In this document: positions 25,701 through 37,700 of the stretch, in pieces
Position numbering within the stretch: the first letter of the stretch is position 1
Layout of the letters: each line of letters starts with the position of its first letter
NCBI GenBank assembly: GCA_946406115.1
Contig: OX291562.1
Coordinates: forward strand, 464,001-528,000
Origin: Apoda limacodes
Lineage: Eukaryota > Arthropoda > Insecta > Lepidoptera > Limacodidae
DNA length: 64,000 nt
Reading direction: 5' to 3'
The notes under the pieces: generated by a model
Database searches by the model: none
What the model was told of the DNA's origin: nothing
What the model saw: the letters and a program-made list of their open reading frames with translations, nothing else
Program-made: the position numbers and the translations under genes

Positions 25701-28700
25701 GTTTTTCTGGCAGTTCGGTGTTCAATTTATCTAGTAATGATGAATAATAGTTGCCTGTAATAGTTTTACCCTTTTCCAAATAGTCGATAAAAAATATTCT
25801 ATGTGAATCCCAAAAGACAGTCGCCATCACCTGCCGGCCGAAGGAACGGTTTTCGCCTTTTTTGGCGCACTTTCTCCCTTGAACATCCATTGCTTAGACT
25901 GTTCTTTGGTTTCAGGAGTATAATAATGTATCCATGTTTCATCCACAGTGATGAAACGACGCAAAAACTCCTGCGGATTTGATTGGAACAGCTGCAAACC
26001 ACTCTCACAACACTTCACACGATTTCGTTTCTGGTCAATCGTGAGCAATCGCGGCACCCACCTTGCTGATAGCTTTCTCATTTGCAAATGATTGTGCAAA
26101 ATAATATGTACCCGGTCGTTTGAGATGCCTATAGCCTCCGCAATCTCACGCACCTTTAATCTTCCGTCTTCCATTATCATATTATGGATTTTATCAATGA
26201 AATAGTAACCTCTACGGGACGGCCAGAACGTTCAGCGTCTGGTGTGCTCATATCCCCACGCCGAAAATTGCTCATCGACTTATAAACTGTTCTAATCGCA
26301 GGAGCACAGTCACCATAATGTTTATGTAGCTTTTTGTGAGTAACCTCAGACGTTTTCCCTTTCAAAAAGTAATGTCTAATCAACACACGACACTCTTTTT
26401 CATCTATATTTTCAAAGTCACTGTACTTTTTTTTTCAAACCACTGTCAAACCCAAACAAATAGATCGATGTAGCTGAAACTTGGCGTGTGTTTCTCCAAG
26501 AGGTACTACTCACTGAAAATAAACTTCGTATGCGCAGGTGGCGCCACCTGCCGGATTTTGCACGGACTTATCGAACGACCCTCGTAGATATGGGTCTGTA
26601 TTACTTTACCATGTCTTTGAAACCACCCAAGAAACATTTTAGCGTTAAGAAAAGCTGTAGTGGACCCTTTTTTCGGTTCTGCTTAAATATTAAAGAGTTA
26701 GCGTTTAATTTATAAGACAGTTATAGAGTGTAATAACACCTTTATATCTTCGATTTTGGCGCAAATAAATATTTTAGCAGGTTAAGCCTGTATAGACCCT
26801 TTATAGTGGTTCTATATAACCTTTAGTAGAAGTGTATAAGAGGTGTTATAAGTTTTCCGCTCGAACCTTTATTGCACCTTTATAGTGGACATTATTGTAA
26901 CTTTTAGTTATTTAAAATATTTATAACGGTGTCAAATAGAACTTGGATCCGTATTTTGGTACCTTATTACTCATTTGTAGCGTTTTCGGGGTCAAAAGTA
27001 GATAGTAAAAACTTCTGAAGTTATAAAATTCCATTAATTTATAAACAGTAATTAAGTGCTACTGTTTATCTACGGACATTGCCAAATTTTCATCACGTAT
27101 TGTTGATTAACAGTGTTAGCGACGGACCACACGAAATACCTAAATAGATTTAGCGTATAAGGGCAAAAATGTAAAAAAGTTAAAATAAGGATATTTATTA
27201 AATAAAGTCGTATTGACATAAAAGGGTAACGCTAAAACGATACGTAAAATAATAAGTTAGTAATTTGTAAGGTTTGTAAGTTATATGATAAATAAATAAT
27301 ACTATAATTTGTAACGTTGTAAGTGACGAAAAATAAAGTCACAACAACTAGGTTAGAAGTATGTCGTTGCAATGTGAGATAGAGTATGTAAGGTTTGCTC
27401 AACAATGTACATTTCAAGTAAGAAGGTTAAGTAAATAGTAAAATATATGTTATCACCGCTGCACGGATTGCATCTATCAACATTTATATAAAAATGCATA
27501 ATTTTTGTCATATAATGTTCGTAATAATAAGATAATATTAAGTATATATTTACACAATAAAAACTATTTTCCTAATAGGGACTAGTTTAGATTTAAAACT
27601 TGTAATAACAATGACTGTAAAATTGTATTAAGTTAGGTAAAAGTAGAGCAGGTTTGTTTCATTTCCCCTCTTTACTATTTGTTGATATCAAAAATAATAT
27701 TGTGTGAGTACCGACATGTTGTCGACCTTGTACGCACAACTATCCCCAAAAAAGCGGGAAATTTAGTTTAACATATGTTTGTAAAAAATATGCCATTTGC
27801 TGTGCAAAACTGTACAGAACTACTATGTAAAGTTCTATATAGGCCGTATGTACGGTTAAAAAGTTACAGGTGAAAAAAGTTAGCGTGTTGAGTATTGTAC
27901 ATTCTTTCTCCCTCACTCCTTTGATAATAGACTGCGATAGAGATACAAAAGGGATGGGTCTATGGGTAAAAAAGAGAAAGACTGTCTAAAACTTTACCTG
28001 GCTAGGGTCATTAAGTCCTTAGGCTATGCCTAAAATTAGCATTACAGGTTAAAAACACACCTTTGCCCCTACACGTAGGTATCTATACCGTTACGATAAG
28101 TAGTATGGTTGGGGCACAAATTACGTGTAAAGTTATGAAATACGATGGCTTATAACTCAGCAACCGGGTTACATAAGATAAAGATAAATATATCACTAGA
28201 TACCTTTCATAGGCATCTACCAAGATAAATAGGTTTCATACAGGTAACTTTAAGCCCTGAAGTACAGGAGAACAATGAAAATCCTGAAAACTTATGTCAC
28301 ACCATACACCAAAAACACGAAAAGGTATGTCCGAATTTTAGGTCCATTTTTTGACATATAACACAAAGTCTTTAGTCATCTAGTATAGGCAGAAAGCCCT
28401 GAAAGCTAGAACTTCAGCTCTTCTCTCACTACGGCCTAACCGTAGACGATGGAACATACCACTATGCGTCATTGGAACCGCCTCCGAAAGATCTATCTTA
28501 GGACACCTAAATCGTCATTATAGCTCCTACCATTTGGCTATAAAACCTAAAAATATAAAACAGTGTTATTTTATAGTCAAGCCGCAAATCGTGTGACTGT
28601 GATGGCAATAGCCGATAGAAACCCCAACTGTCAGTAGCGATTTATAGCTAGGTAGATATACCTACACTTTCGATATATGTCTATATCGACTACTATATGT

Positions 28701-31700
28701 TGTCTTTCACTAAGTTTTTGTGTGGGCTAGATTTTTAGTCACTACAGTAAGTACAATAAGTTAAGTACTAAATCTAGAAGGTTCTATGAAACAACCTCTC
28801 CCTCTGATGGGGTTTTCCATTTTTACTATAAATATAGAACGAATTTTGATTTGTATTCAGTCTTCAAGAGAACTTCAACAAGTTAATAGCTATGAAAGCT
28901 AAGAAGTAAATTTTTTGTTTATATGTGTAAGAATTTAAGTTAGAAGCATAAGTTAAATAAAATCGGTCTGTTGTGTGCATATACGCGTTTTAATATCTCA
29001 AGCGCCTAAGAAGAAACTCCTTGTCACGGGCAAAACCTTGTGCCACAGATATCGAAGGGTCTGTCCGCACAATATATAAGGAATTACGTAGAAATAACTT
29101 AAGGAAGCGCATGTATTTTAGGATCGTAAATAATATCTCGTGTAAACTAAGTAACTATAGGTAATGTCAGTAAGGGTTTAATATGTAGGATTGTCAAAAA
29201 TAAAAGATACAATGTAAAATAGTAGTTTAAGCAAAATTTATAAGATAAATAACATGTAGTGTTTTTATATGTTAGGTATGTTATGTACTCAAGCAGAGTT
29301 GAGGTAAAAATAAGTAATGTAAATTGTAATTGCAAGTCAATTCTTAATAATTGTATAACGTGGAAAAATATCAATAATGTTAAGTTAAAATCTATTAGTG
29401 TATGAAAAGAGCGTGAATTATTAAAAAATAAGCAATACGTTGAAGATTACGCTCTTAACCCTTGGCTTAGTTCAACAAACTCCCGTGCACTTTGCCGTGG
29501 AGCTACTAGGCCGGGCGTGAATTTTGAAAATATTAGCAATACGCTTGCGAGACGCCCTTTACATTTTTTGGCTCTTAAAGCCACAGTTTTTGAGATATTT
29601 GTATAAATTCTTTTTCATAATGTTTGTAATTGTAATGTAGAGAAAATTCATTCTTATATTTTAAACCAACAAAAACATGTATCTCTATACAAACGAGTTG
29701 TAGACCGATCCGGCTGTCCAAGCGCAGTCTCCACAAACTCCAGACCCTCCAAAACCGCTTTCTCAGAGCGGCCTCTGGAGCCTCTTGGTACGTTCGCAAT
29801 GCGGACCTACACACTTCGAACTTCCCACGATTCCCCAATACTTTAAAGACTTGGCAGTCCGCTTTTTCGAGCGTACGCAAAATAACCCGAATCGATTAAT
29901 TGTGCAATCCACAACGTATCATCCCCCCGATCGACCCGGTCACGGTCGTAAAACTATAGTTAGGCGGCCTCGGCACGTACTAACGTCCCCACATGACGAT
30001 CTCGCTGTCCGGATAGCGAGATTAGTCTCTACGACCTCCCCGAATAGGGCCTCCCTCCAAACACGACGCCGACGTCCCCGGGTTCGTCGGCGCCCACAAG
30101 GATACACTAGGTATCAAAGAGTGCCGGGGCGCTTCTCGCCCCCACTCAATCGCAACCGTACCCGCGTAACGGGGAACTCCCCTGCTGGCGGTGACTCACC
30201 TTCGGGTTCGAGACTCACGCCGGTCGAAGGAATGCCCCCGAGAGCGACAACCCAAGCCGAGGCTTCCCCCGCGGCGAGCCCCTGAATTTTGGGCGCTATA
30301 TGGGCTGAGGCTCCTTCAGAGTCTCGCCCCAAAAGCCCGGTGAAGCAGTAATGGCTGCAACAGCCAACTGCATAGTCAGATCAGAAAAAAAAAAAAGTCA
30401 GGTTGCAGTTCGCAGCAAGAAACCAAGAAAGGAAGAACCAATAATCAAGAAAGAAACTCTGCAAGAAAATGAGTGCTCAATTGTAGAGTGAAGGTTCAAG
30501 AAAGAAACGCTGCTAGAAAAAAGTGTAACAAACAGTGTTCTTGAATATTAATTATTAGTGCGCTTGCAAGTTTAATGTGATTGTGTATCATGTTTCTCAT
30601 CTCAATTATGACGCGCCTTAGAAAAAACATAATTTTAAGGTAAAAAAAATTAAAACAAATATAATAATATATAGTACAAAAGTACTAATAACCTAAAATA
30701 GTTTTTATACATTCAATTTCAAATGTTGGTCAGTTTTTGTGATTGTATACATAAACTATGTAAAATAATTCGGAAAATTTAGGTACCACGATATTTAAAA
30801 GTGATTTTGTATAAATATTTAGCTTTTTTTACAGAAAGTGATTAAAAATGGCGATATTTATCTAAAAGGTGCAGACTTTTCTTAAATCTATTACGCCACT
30901 CGAAGAATTACAACGCCGGTAGTCAAGAGTATTATGCGATCTTTGGTTGACATAAGAGAGGAACTACGTACTTAGCGAAGACATCTACCTGAGATGGGAA
31001 TAATCCAGTATGCAGATGTTTATAAAATATGAGGCAGAGTGAAAGTGCCAATGCAGGGGCAGGTCTGGCCACAAAAATTTATTTAAGAGACGTGTACTAA
31101 AGTCGGTGAGCGCAGCGCGAGTCGCCCTCCAAAAAGGTAACCGGAACTGGATGGATGAGATACACGGAGGACAGAGTGTGGTGGCGTTCATTAGGAAAGG
31201 GTTATGTCCTGCAAAAGACTGTTTTAGGCTAATTGATGTTAATAATTATTTACAAGGTTACGGCTCCGGGGAAATATAGTATAATCAACATAAATTTCCT
31301 GGTAGCAGAGCGTGGCTCAAAAGGAACATAGTTTGATTTGTAATAAATATACTTAAAAATGGTTATTAAAGTAGAGTGTATTTACCTGGTGCAGCGCCGT
31401 CCCGGGGCGCGCGGCGGCCGCGAGCAGGCGGCCCCACTCCGCGCGCAGCTGCGCCTCCTCCGGGACGTACTGCAGCTGCGACGCCTGCAGCCGCTCCCAC
31501 GACACCCACCGCTCCCAAAAACTAACCAAACCAACATACAATGTTTTTACCACTCGTACTCGAAAATAATATATTACTTAAAGCGAACGGAGAGCCGCTT
31601 TTTTTACCCGAGTATGGAAGCTAGTTTCGAAGCCCTACCCTAATTCATCAGCAGAATCACTTAAAGAAACGCAATGTTTTCAATGTTTTCCCTCCAAATC

Positions 31701-34700
31701 ATAAATCTATTCATTTCACACAGAAAATTTTGATTGGAAGTTCGAAATTCAAAAGAAACTAGATTTGCATAAACAAATTTTAAGTGTAAAATGGATTTTT
31801 TTTTAAAGTTAGTAAATAAAAAAGTGCATTTTTGTGGAACCCGGTGGGACATGCTCACAGGTTAGTACAAAATATAAAAAATAATCATGTTTTCGTTGTT
31901 TGTTAGTTAATTGAATCGGTTTCTTGTGAAACTTGATAAGGTATTGAGAATGAACCATTAGCCTCGCATCATTGTGATAATACATAATTTCCCATTCCCA
32001 TATGGTCCCAATATAAGAAACACATTTTCGTTGATTTTGCTCTTTCGTAAAAACAGAAAGACATACAAACTTCAAACTTGCAGTGAAAAATAGTGTGAAC
32101 TCTAAAGTGTAACAACAAATAATAAAAACCGGCCAAGTGTGAGTCGGGCCCAAGTTATTACTACATTAAATTACCGGCACAGCGCCATCTAGCTTATCAT
32201 TAAGAGAAACAGTAACACATTTGTTAAAAAATATATTTAAAGTTAAGCAACGTCGGGCTTGGTCAGTACTTGGATGGGCGACCGCTTAGAGGCATACCTT
32301 TTTTTGTGTATTTGTAAATTACGTAAATGGTAGTAGGTACAGAACCCTCGGTGCGCGAGTCCAATTTGCACTTAGCAGGTTTTTCTTATATATTTCACTT
32401 GTAAATTATATAAGGGCCAGGGACCAGAACGACAGAAAAAAAGCCTTTTTCGTGTTCTAACTCAACGATATCTACGAGATGGTACGGTGTTACGATTAAT
32501 AATAATATTCTCTATAAGAAAAGAAGTGAGTATTGTGTGAGAGTGAACGTGACAGCTTTATTTAACATATAGGCCTGACGTCGTTTGTAGTTAGTACCTC
32601 CGGTGCGCGTGGTGCAGCGAGTCTGCGAGCGCGGTCCGCAGCGCGTTCCCCCGGTCGAACACACCGTACGCAGCCTGCAGCACGGCGTCCGGGAGACAGT
32701 CCCCCGCCGACCTGTTCCATAGCGCGAACACCCGCGACCCGAGACCCTCCGCTAGCTCCGCGCTCCAGTTGACCAGCGCGGGCTCCGCTTCGAGCGCGCC
32801 CTGAGCTTCGCGGTCCAGCAGCTCAGAGAACAGTTGCTCCTGGATCGCGCCCGGCAGCTCCTCGATCTCTGCAACAAGACACCACACTCGTGTTTTTCAC
32901 CCCATACGCACACACGCTCCTCAGCGCTACGACCACGGCTAGATGTAAGAGAACAGCGCTAACCTGCGGGCAGGAAGAACGTGCAGAACTCGTTGATGTA
33001 CCGGCACGGGAAGTCACCCTTCTTGTACCGGATACACCCAGACACGTGCCGGCGGATCGCCTGCGCCAGGTCCGGGGCTGCAACAATGTTCAACACTTAT
33101 ATCGAAACCACCACACCGTAACTCCAACTGTACACCCGTCGCACTCTAACACTGTCGCCGTCCTCGTCTCTCTCACGCACGGGACATTGTTTAGTGAATA
33201 GCTAAATTGTTATCTCACCGATGTAGGAGGGCGACCGCTTGAGGCCGGGCCCGCCGCCCGATATGCGGGACAGCAGCGTTGACAGGATGTCTTCTCTCTG
33301 AAACCTTAACACATACAATTCAAATTAAACTATACCCCATTCCACCCAGCACGGTGCGCGCGGCACGGTATCTGCCACGTCTGGTGACCCTAATATAGTG
33401 TGTGACTATAAGTGTAAGTTACTAGCATTTTCCCCGTGACATCGTCCGTGTTGAGATAAAAAAATTAAAGCTTTTAACAGTTCATGGTCTTACCTATAAA
33501 CATATCGGAATTCTCATACAAGTTTTCATCCCCGTTTTTGCCCTCGGCTGCTTTCTACCATCGCGCCGCTCACCACCAACAAAGAGTTTATCCAGTCCTC
33601 TTACAACCTAAATGGTCACGATCAGTTCCGCGTCCAGAAGAACTTCCGCTTAGGTTGAGGAATGAACATGTCTAGGGACTTCACTCTGAGGTTCTTCAAG
33701 AACGACATGATTAGATTTTTAAAGGATCGGCGACGCATGAGATAAACGCTTGGTGTTGCCAGAAACCATACCCTGCGTGACAATCGGGCATAAGCTCGTT
33801 TCCCACTTTAGTGGTATAAAAAAAAAACAAATAGTGGCAACACTAAACGTCCAGGGTTTATACATAATATTATTATTTGTACATACATATATATAGCTTT
33901 CGCCGCCTGGTCCATGGGAATCGAATTGCTGAAACATTTGTTCTTATAGTTCTACCGCGACCTCTGTACCGCGACTTATGTACCGCCCCTAGGATGCGAC
34001 ACACGTTTGGGGACGCAGAGGAACCAACTCACATAAGATCGATACCACCGAATAGTTCTGAAGATATCAGTTACAATATTGTAACAGTTATAAATATTTA
34101 TAATAATTCAGTAAGGCCATGTTGGGTAGGTATATAGTTAAACATGATTGCTAATCAACTACAAGCTATTGTTAACTTACCTAGTAAGTAATTGTAACTT
34201 TGTATATTAGTGTATTTGACTTAGTTTTTTTTATACTGCGCGGAACATGAACGTAGTATGATTGAAAAGTATTAAATACTAAAAACTTGAATATAATTTA
34301 TTGTATTGAAAATTTGTTAACAATAGCCCGAGGTTTTGTATTAATCAATATTTAAATGAAATTTCAGCTAAATTAATATGTAACGTTAGAAAAATAAATT
34401 GAAAATTGGCAAACAATAGAGGTGACTTTGTGATTTTTTTCTATAGACAAAATTGTATAGCACAATATTTTTGCTAATCGAACCTTGGAATTATAATGTA
34501 GTATTTATATGATTTTTTTATTTGAACTTGATTTACTCATATAAAAATCAATTCTACGGGCAATCTCCCTTTATGCCCCCTCTTAATTACAGAGAGTAGT
34601 TACCTGATGGCGAGGTGCACCAGCGTGTGTCCCGCGTCGAACGCGGACGCGCGGTTCAGCAGCTGCACCTCGGAGGGGGTGAGGGCGCGCGCGGGGTCGC

Positions 34701-37700
34701 CCCCCGCACCGAGGTACGCCTCCACGCACGATATTGACCCCTCCACCACGCCTAAAGACATATACACAAATCATCTCTACCGTCACCCGGTACTTTGAAC
34801 AAATCCATCCGGCAAGGACAGCCGACTGCGGGCATTCAAAGAACTTCAGGCCATTTCTATACATTGTAGGTCCAAAAAAATTTTAGACTTAGGATTATTT
34901 CTATTATTTTCTAAAGTATATTTCCGCGCAAAATTCTTTTATAGACCAGAATGCCTATTGTCATTTGTTTTAGTTATATCCTCAAACGTAAACCTACTTA
35001 TCACAATAATACAATATATTGACAACTATTGTCAACAATCGTTCCTAGTTACCAGCGCCTTAATACGTCCCCGCGAATGGGGCAGCGGCGTACCCTTACC
35101 TTTAGCGAGAAGGATTTCGGTCATACGCTGTGGAATCCATGGGTATTATTTGGGTCATACAGTGTGGAATCCGTGGGTCTTATTTAGGTCATACAATGCG
35201 GAAACCGTGGGTTCTATATGGGTCATACATTGTGAAATCTGTGGGTCTCATTTGGGTCATAGATTGTAAAAATCTAAAGGTCTTATTCAAATATCCAGGG
35301 TTATTTTCAAAGGTTTCCTTCATCCGTGTAGACAAACAATTTTCTTAAGTGTGTATGTATGGATATCATCACGGTTTCATTCCCCAAAAAGTGGCGATTA
35401 GTGACTGGAAACACACCCTCTTCACCAATAACTTTAGTCCTGCGCGATAGGTGTTAAACCCATCGCCGCTACATTCCTAATGACGCCACCTTATTACTGA
35501 TATTATGTTAAACTGTTCTGAGAACTGAACAAAATAAACCACTCCATATACAAAGCGAGCGTCATAAGACCACAGACTACTGGCCGGACTGTCGCTTTGT
35601 CTCCCTCACACCACCTCTATTTACGTGTACAGGGAACCCACAGTCCACGGTCTCGTTAGGTCTATGTTTGGTGCCTGAAAAACTCGGTCGTCTGTCTTCA
35701 CGCGCCGTCTCCCAAAGTTTAGTAGGAACTATAAATTTAGCGTTAAAACGGTAATCAGGCTGAGAAAACCAGAAATAATATTCCTGTAGACGTACCGAGA
35801 CAGGCCTGCAGCCAGATCCAGTCGATGTTGTTCTTCCGCTTGGCGCGCCGCCCCCCCGCGTCCAGCTCCGCCGGAGAGGCGCTCTCGCTGTTCGACATCT
35901 CGTTGATACCTGTACACAACACACACGGATGTAGACAACGCATATCACTCATATTTATTCAACATTTTAACTGTTAATAATAAATCAGTAAATAAATACA
36001 TATCTATTAAAGTTTAAAAAAATTTCAATTTGTACTGTGAATACCAGGCAAGTGATACAAACATATATACATACATACTTTTTTAGTTAAAACCCTACAT
36101 ATTATATATAGAAAACACATAAATATTTGTCCTGTGCGGGGATCGACCCCACGTCCCTAGGTGTAGCAGGCAGGTCACTTATTATCTCTTGTAAATTATT
36201 TTAATTTAACGTTAAACGCTGACAAATGTTTACATACAAAGTTAACTTTATTATAATCTCTAAATTTCTGTAAATTTACTTGATATTCTGATTTAAAAAA
36301 ACCGGTCAAGTACAAGTCGGACTTGCGCACCGAGGGTTCCGTAAAAGGTAAACTGTATTGAGGGACAAACTTAACTTTGCCGTTAGACAACTGTTGTCCA
36401 AACACATCGACATAGGTCACAGTAAGTTTAACAACTTCAAATAGATCCATCGAATTACAGGCCTATCGCTATTACCTCTCTCCTCTCCAAGGTGATGGAG
36501 CGTGTGATCAACACACAGCTTTTGAGATACCTAGAAAAACATGACCTGATCAGCGACCGTCAATATGGCTTTCGCCACGGTCGCTCCACTAGTGACCTTC
36601 TAGTGTATCTCACACACAAATGGGCACTAGCCATTGAGAGTCAGGGGGAGGCATTGGCATGTAGCCTAGACATAGCGAAGGCGTTCGATCGGGTCTGGCA
36701 CCAGGGTCTTCTATCGAAGCTGCCATCTTACGTAGTGCCCGAGGGTTTGTGCAAATGGGTGGCTAGCTTTTTGTCCGGCAGACGCATACGAGCCGTAGTT
36801 GACGGTAGTTGCTCTGATAGCATGGACATTAATGCTGGTGTCCCGCAAGGCTCTGTGCTGTCTCCTACGCTGTTTCTGCTGCACATCAATGACATGTTGG
36901 AGATCAACAACATACATTGCTATGCAGATGAAAGTACTGGAGACGCTTATTACACGGGCCGTGCAAGCATCCCTCGTTCTGTTGTGGAGGAAAAACGTGA
37001 AGAACTTGTGTCTCAAATCGAGATCGGTCTGTCCAAGGTCTCTGACTGGGGACGGGAAAACTTGGTCCGATTCAACCCTTCAAAGACACAAGTCTGCGCG
37101 TTCACCGCTAAGAAAACCCCATTCACTGTTGTCCCACAATTCCAGAACACTTCCCTCTCGATCTCCAAGAGCATTGGGATCCTTGGTGTTCACATCTCCA
37201 GCGATGTTCAGTTCCGAGATCACTTGCTAGACAAGGTAAAGCTGGCGTCCAAAAAACTTGGTGTACTCAACAGAGCGAAGCAGTACTTCACGTCGGGGCA
37301 GAGGTTGCTGCTTTACAAGTCGCAAGTCCGGCCCCATATGGAGTACTGCTGCCATCTCTGGGCGGGTGCACCCGGATACCAGCTTGGCCCTTTTCACTCG
37401 GTTCAACGACGGGCTGTGAGACTTGTCGACGTTCCCAAACTCACTTGCGTTATCGAGCCCCTAAGTCTGAGGAGAGACTTTGCCTCCCTGTGTGTGTTCT
37501 ACCGCTTGTACAATGGGTTGTGTTCTGAGGAATTGTTCGAAATGATGCCCACGGCTACTTTCTACCATCGCACCGCTCGCCATCGGCAGGGAATTCATTC
37601 TCACACTTTAGAACCGAAATGGTCGCGTACAGTGCGGTTTCAGAGAAACTTCCTCCCGCGAACTCTTAGGTTGTGGAATGAGCTCCCTGCCAAGGTTTTC

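Noticed and set aside
18876..29001. The two LTR-like copies as the two ends of one element
   Set aside because: The interval contains trabid exons 12 and 13 and unrelated insertions, and no gag or pol, so they are separate copies.
29785..30285. 166-residue plus-strand ORF as a host Arg/Pro-rich protein
   Set aside because: Its start matches the Jockey RT C-terminus and the rest is the element's 3' UTR, repeated at 10042-10437.
32241..32284. A functional 5S rRNA gene
   Set aside because: Only about 44 of roughly 120 bases are present, with mismatches, and there is no proper terminator.
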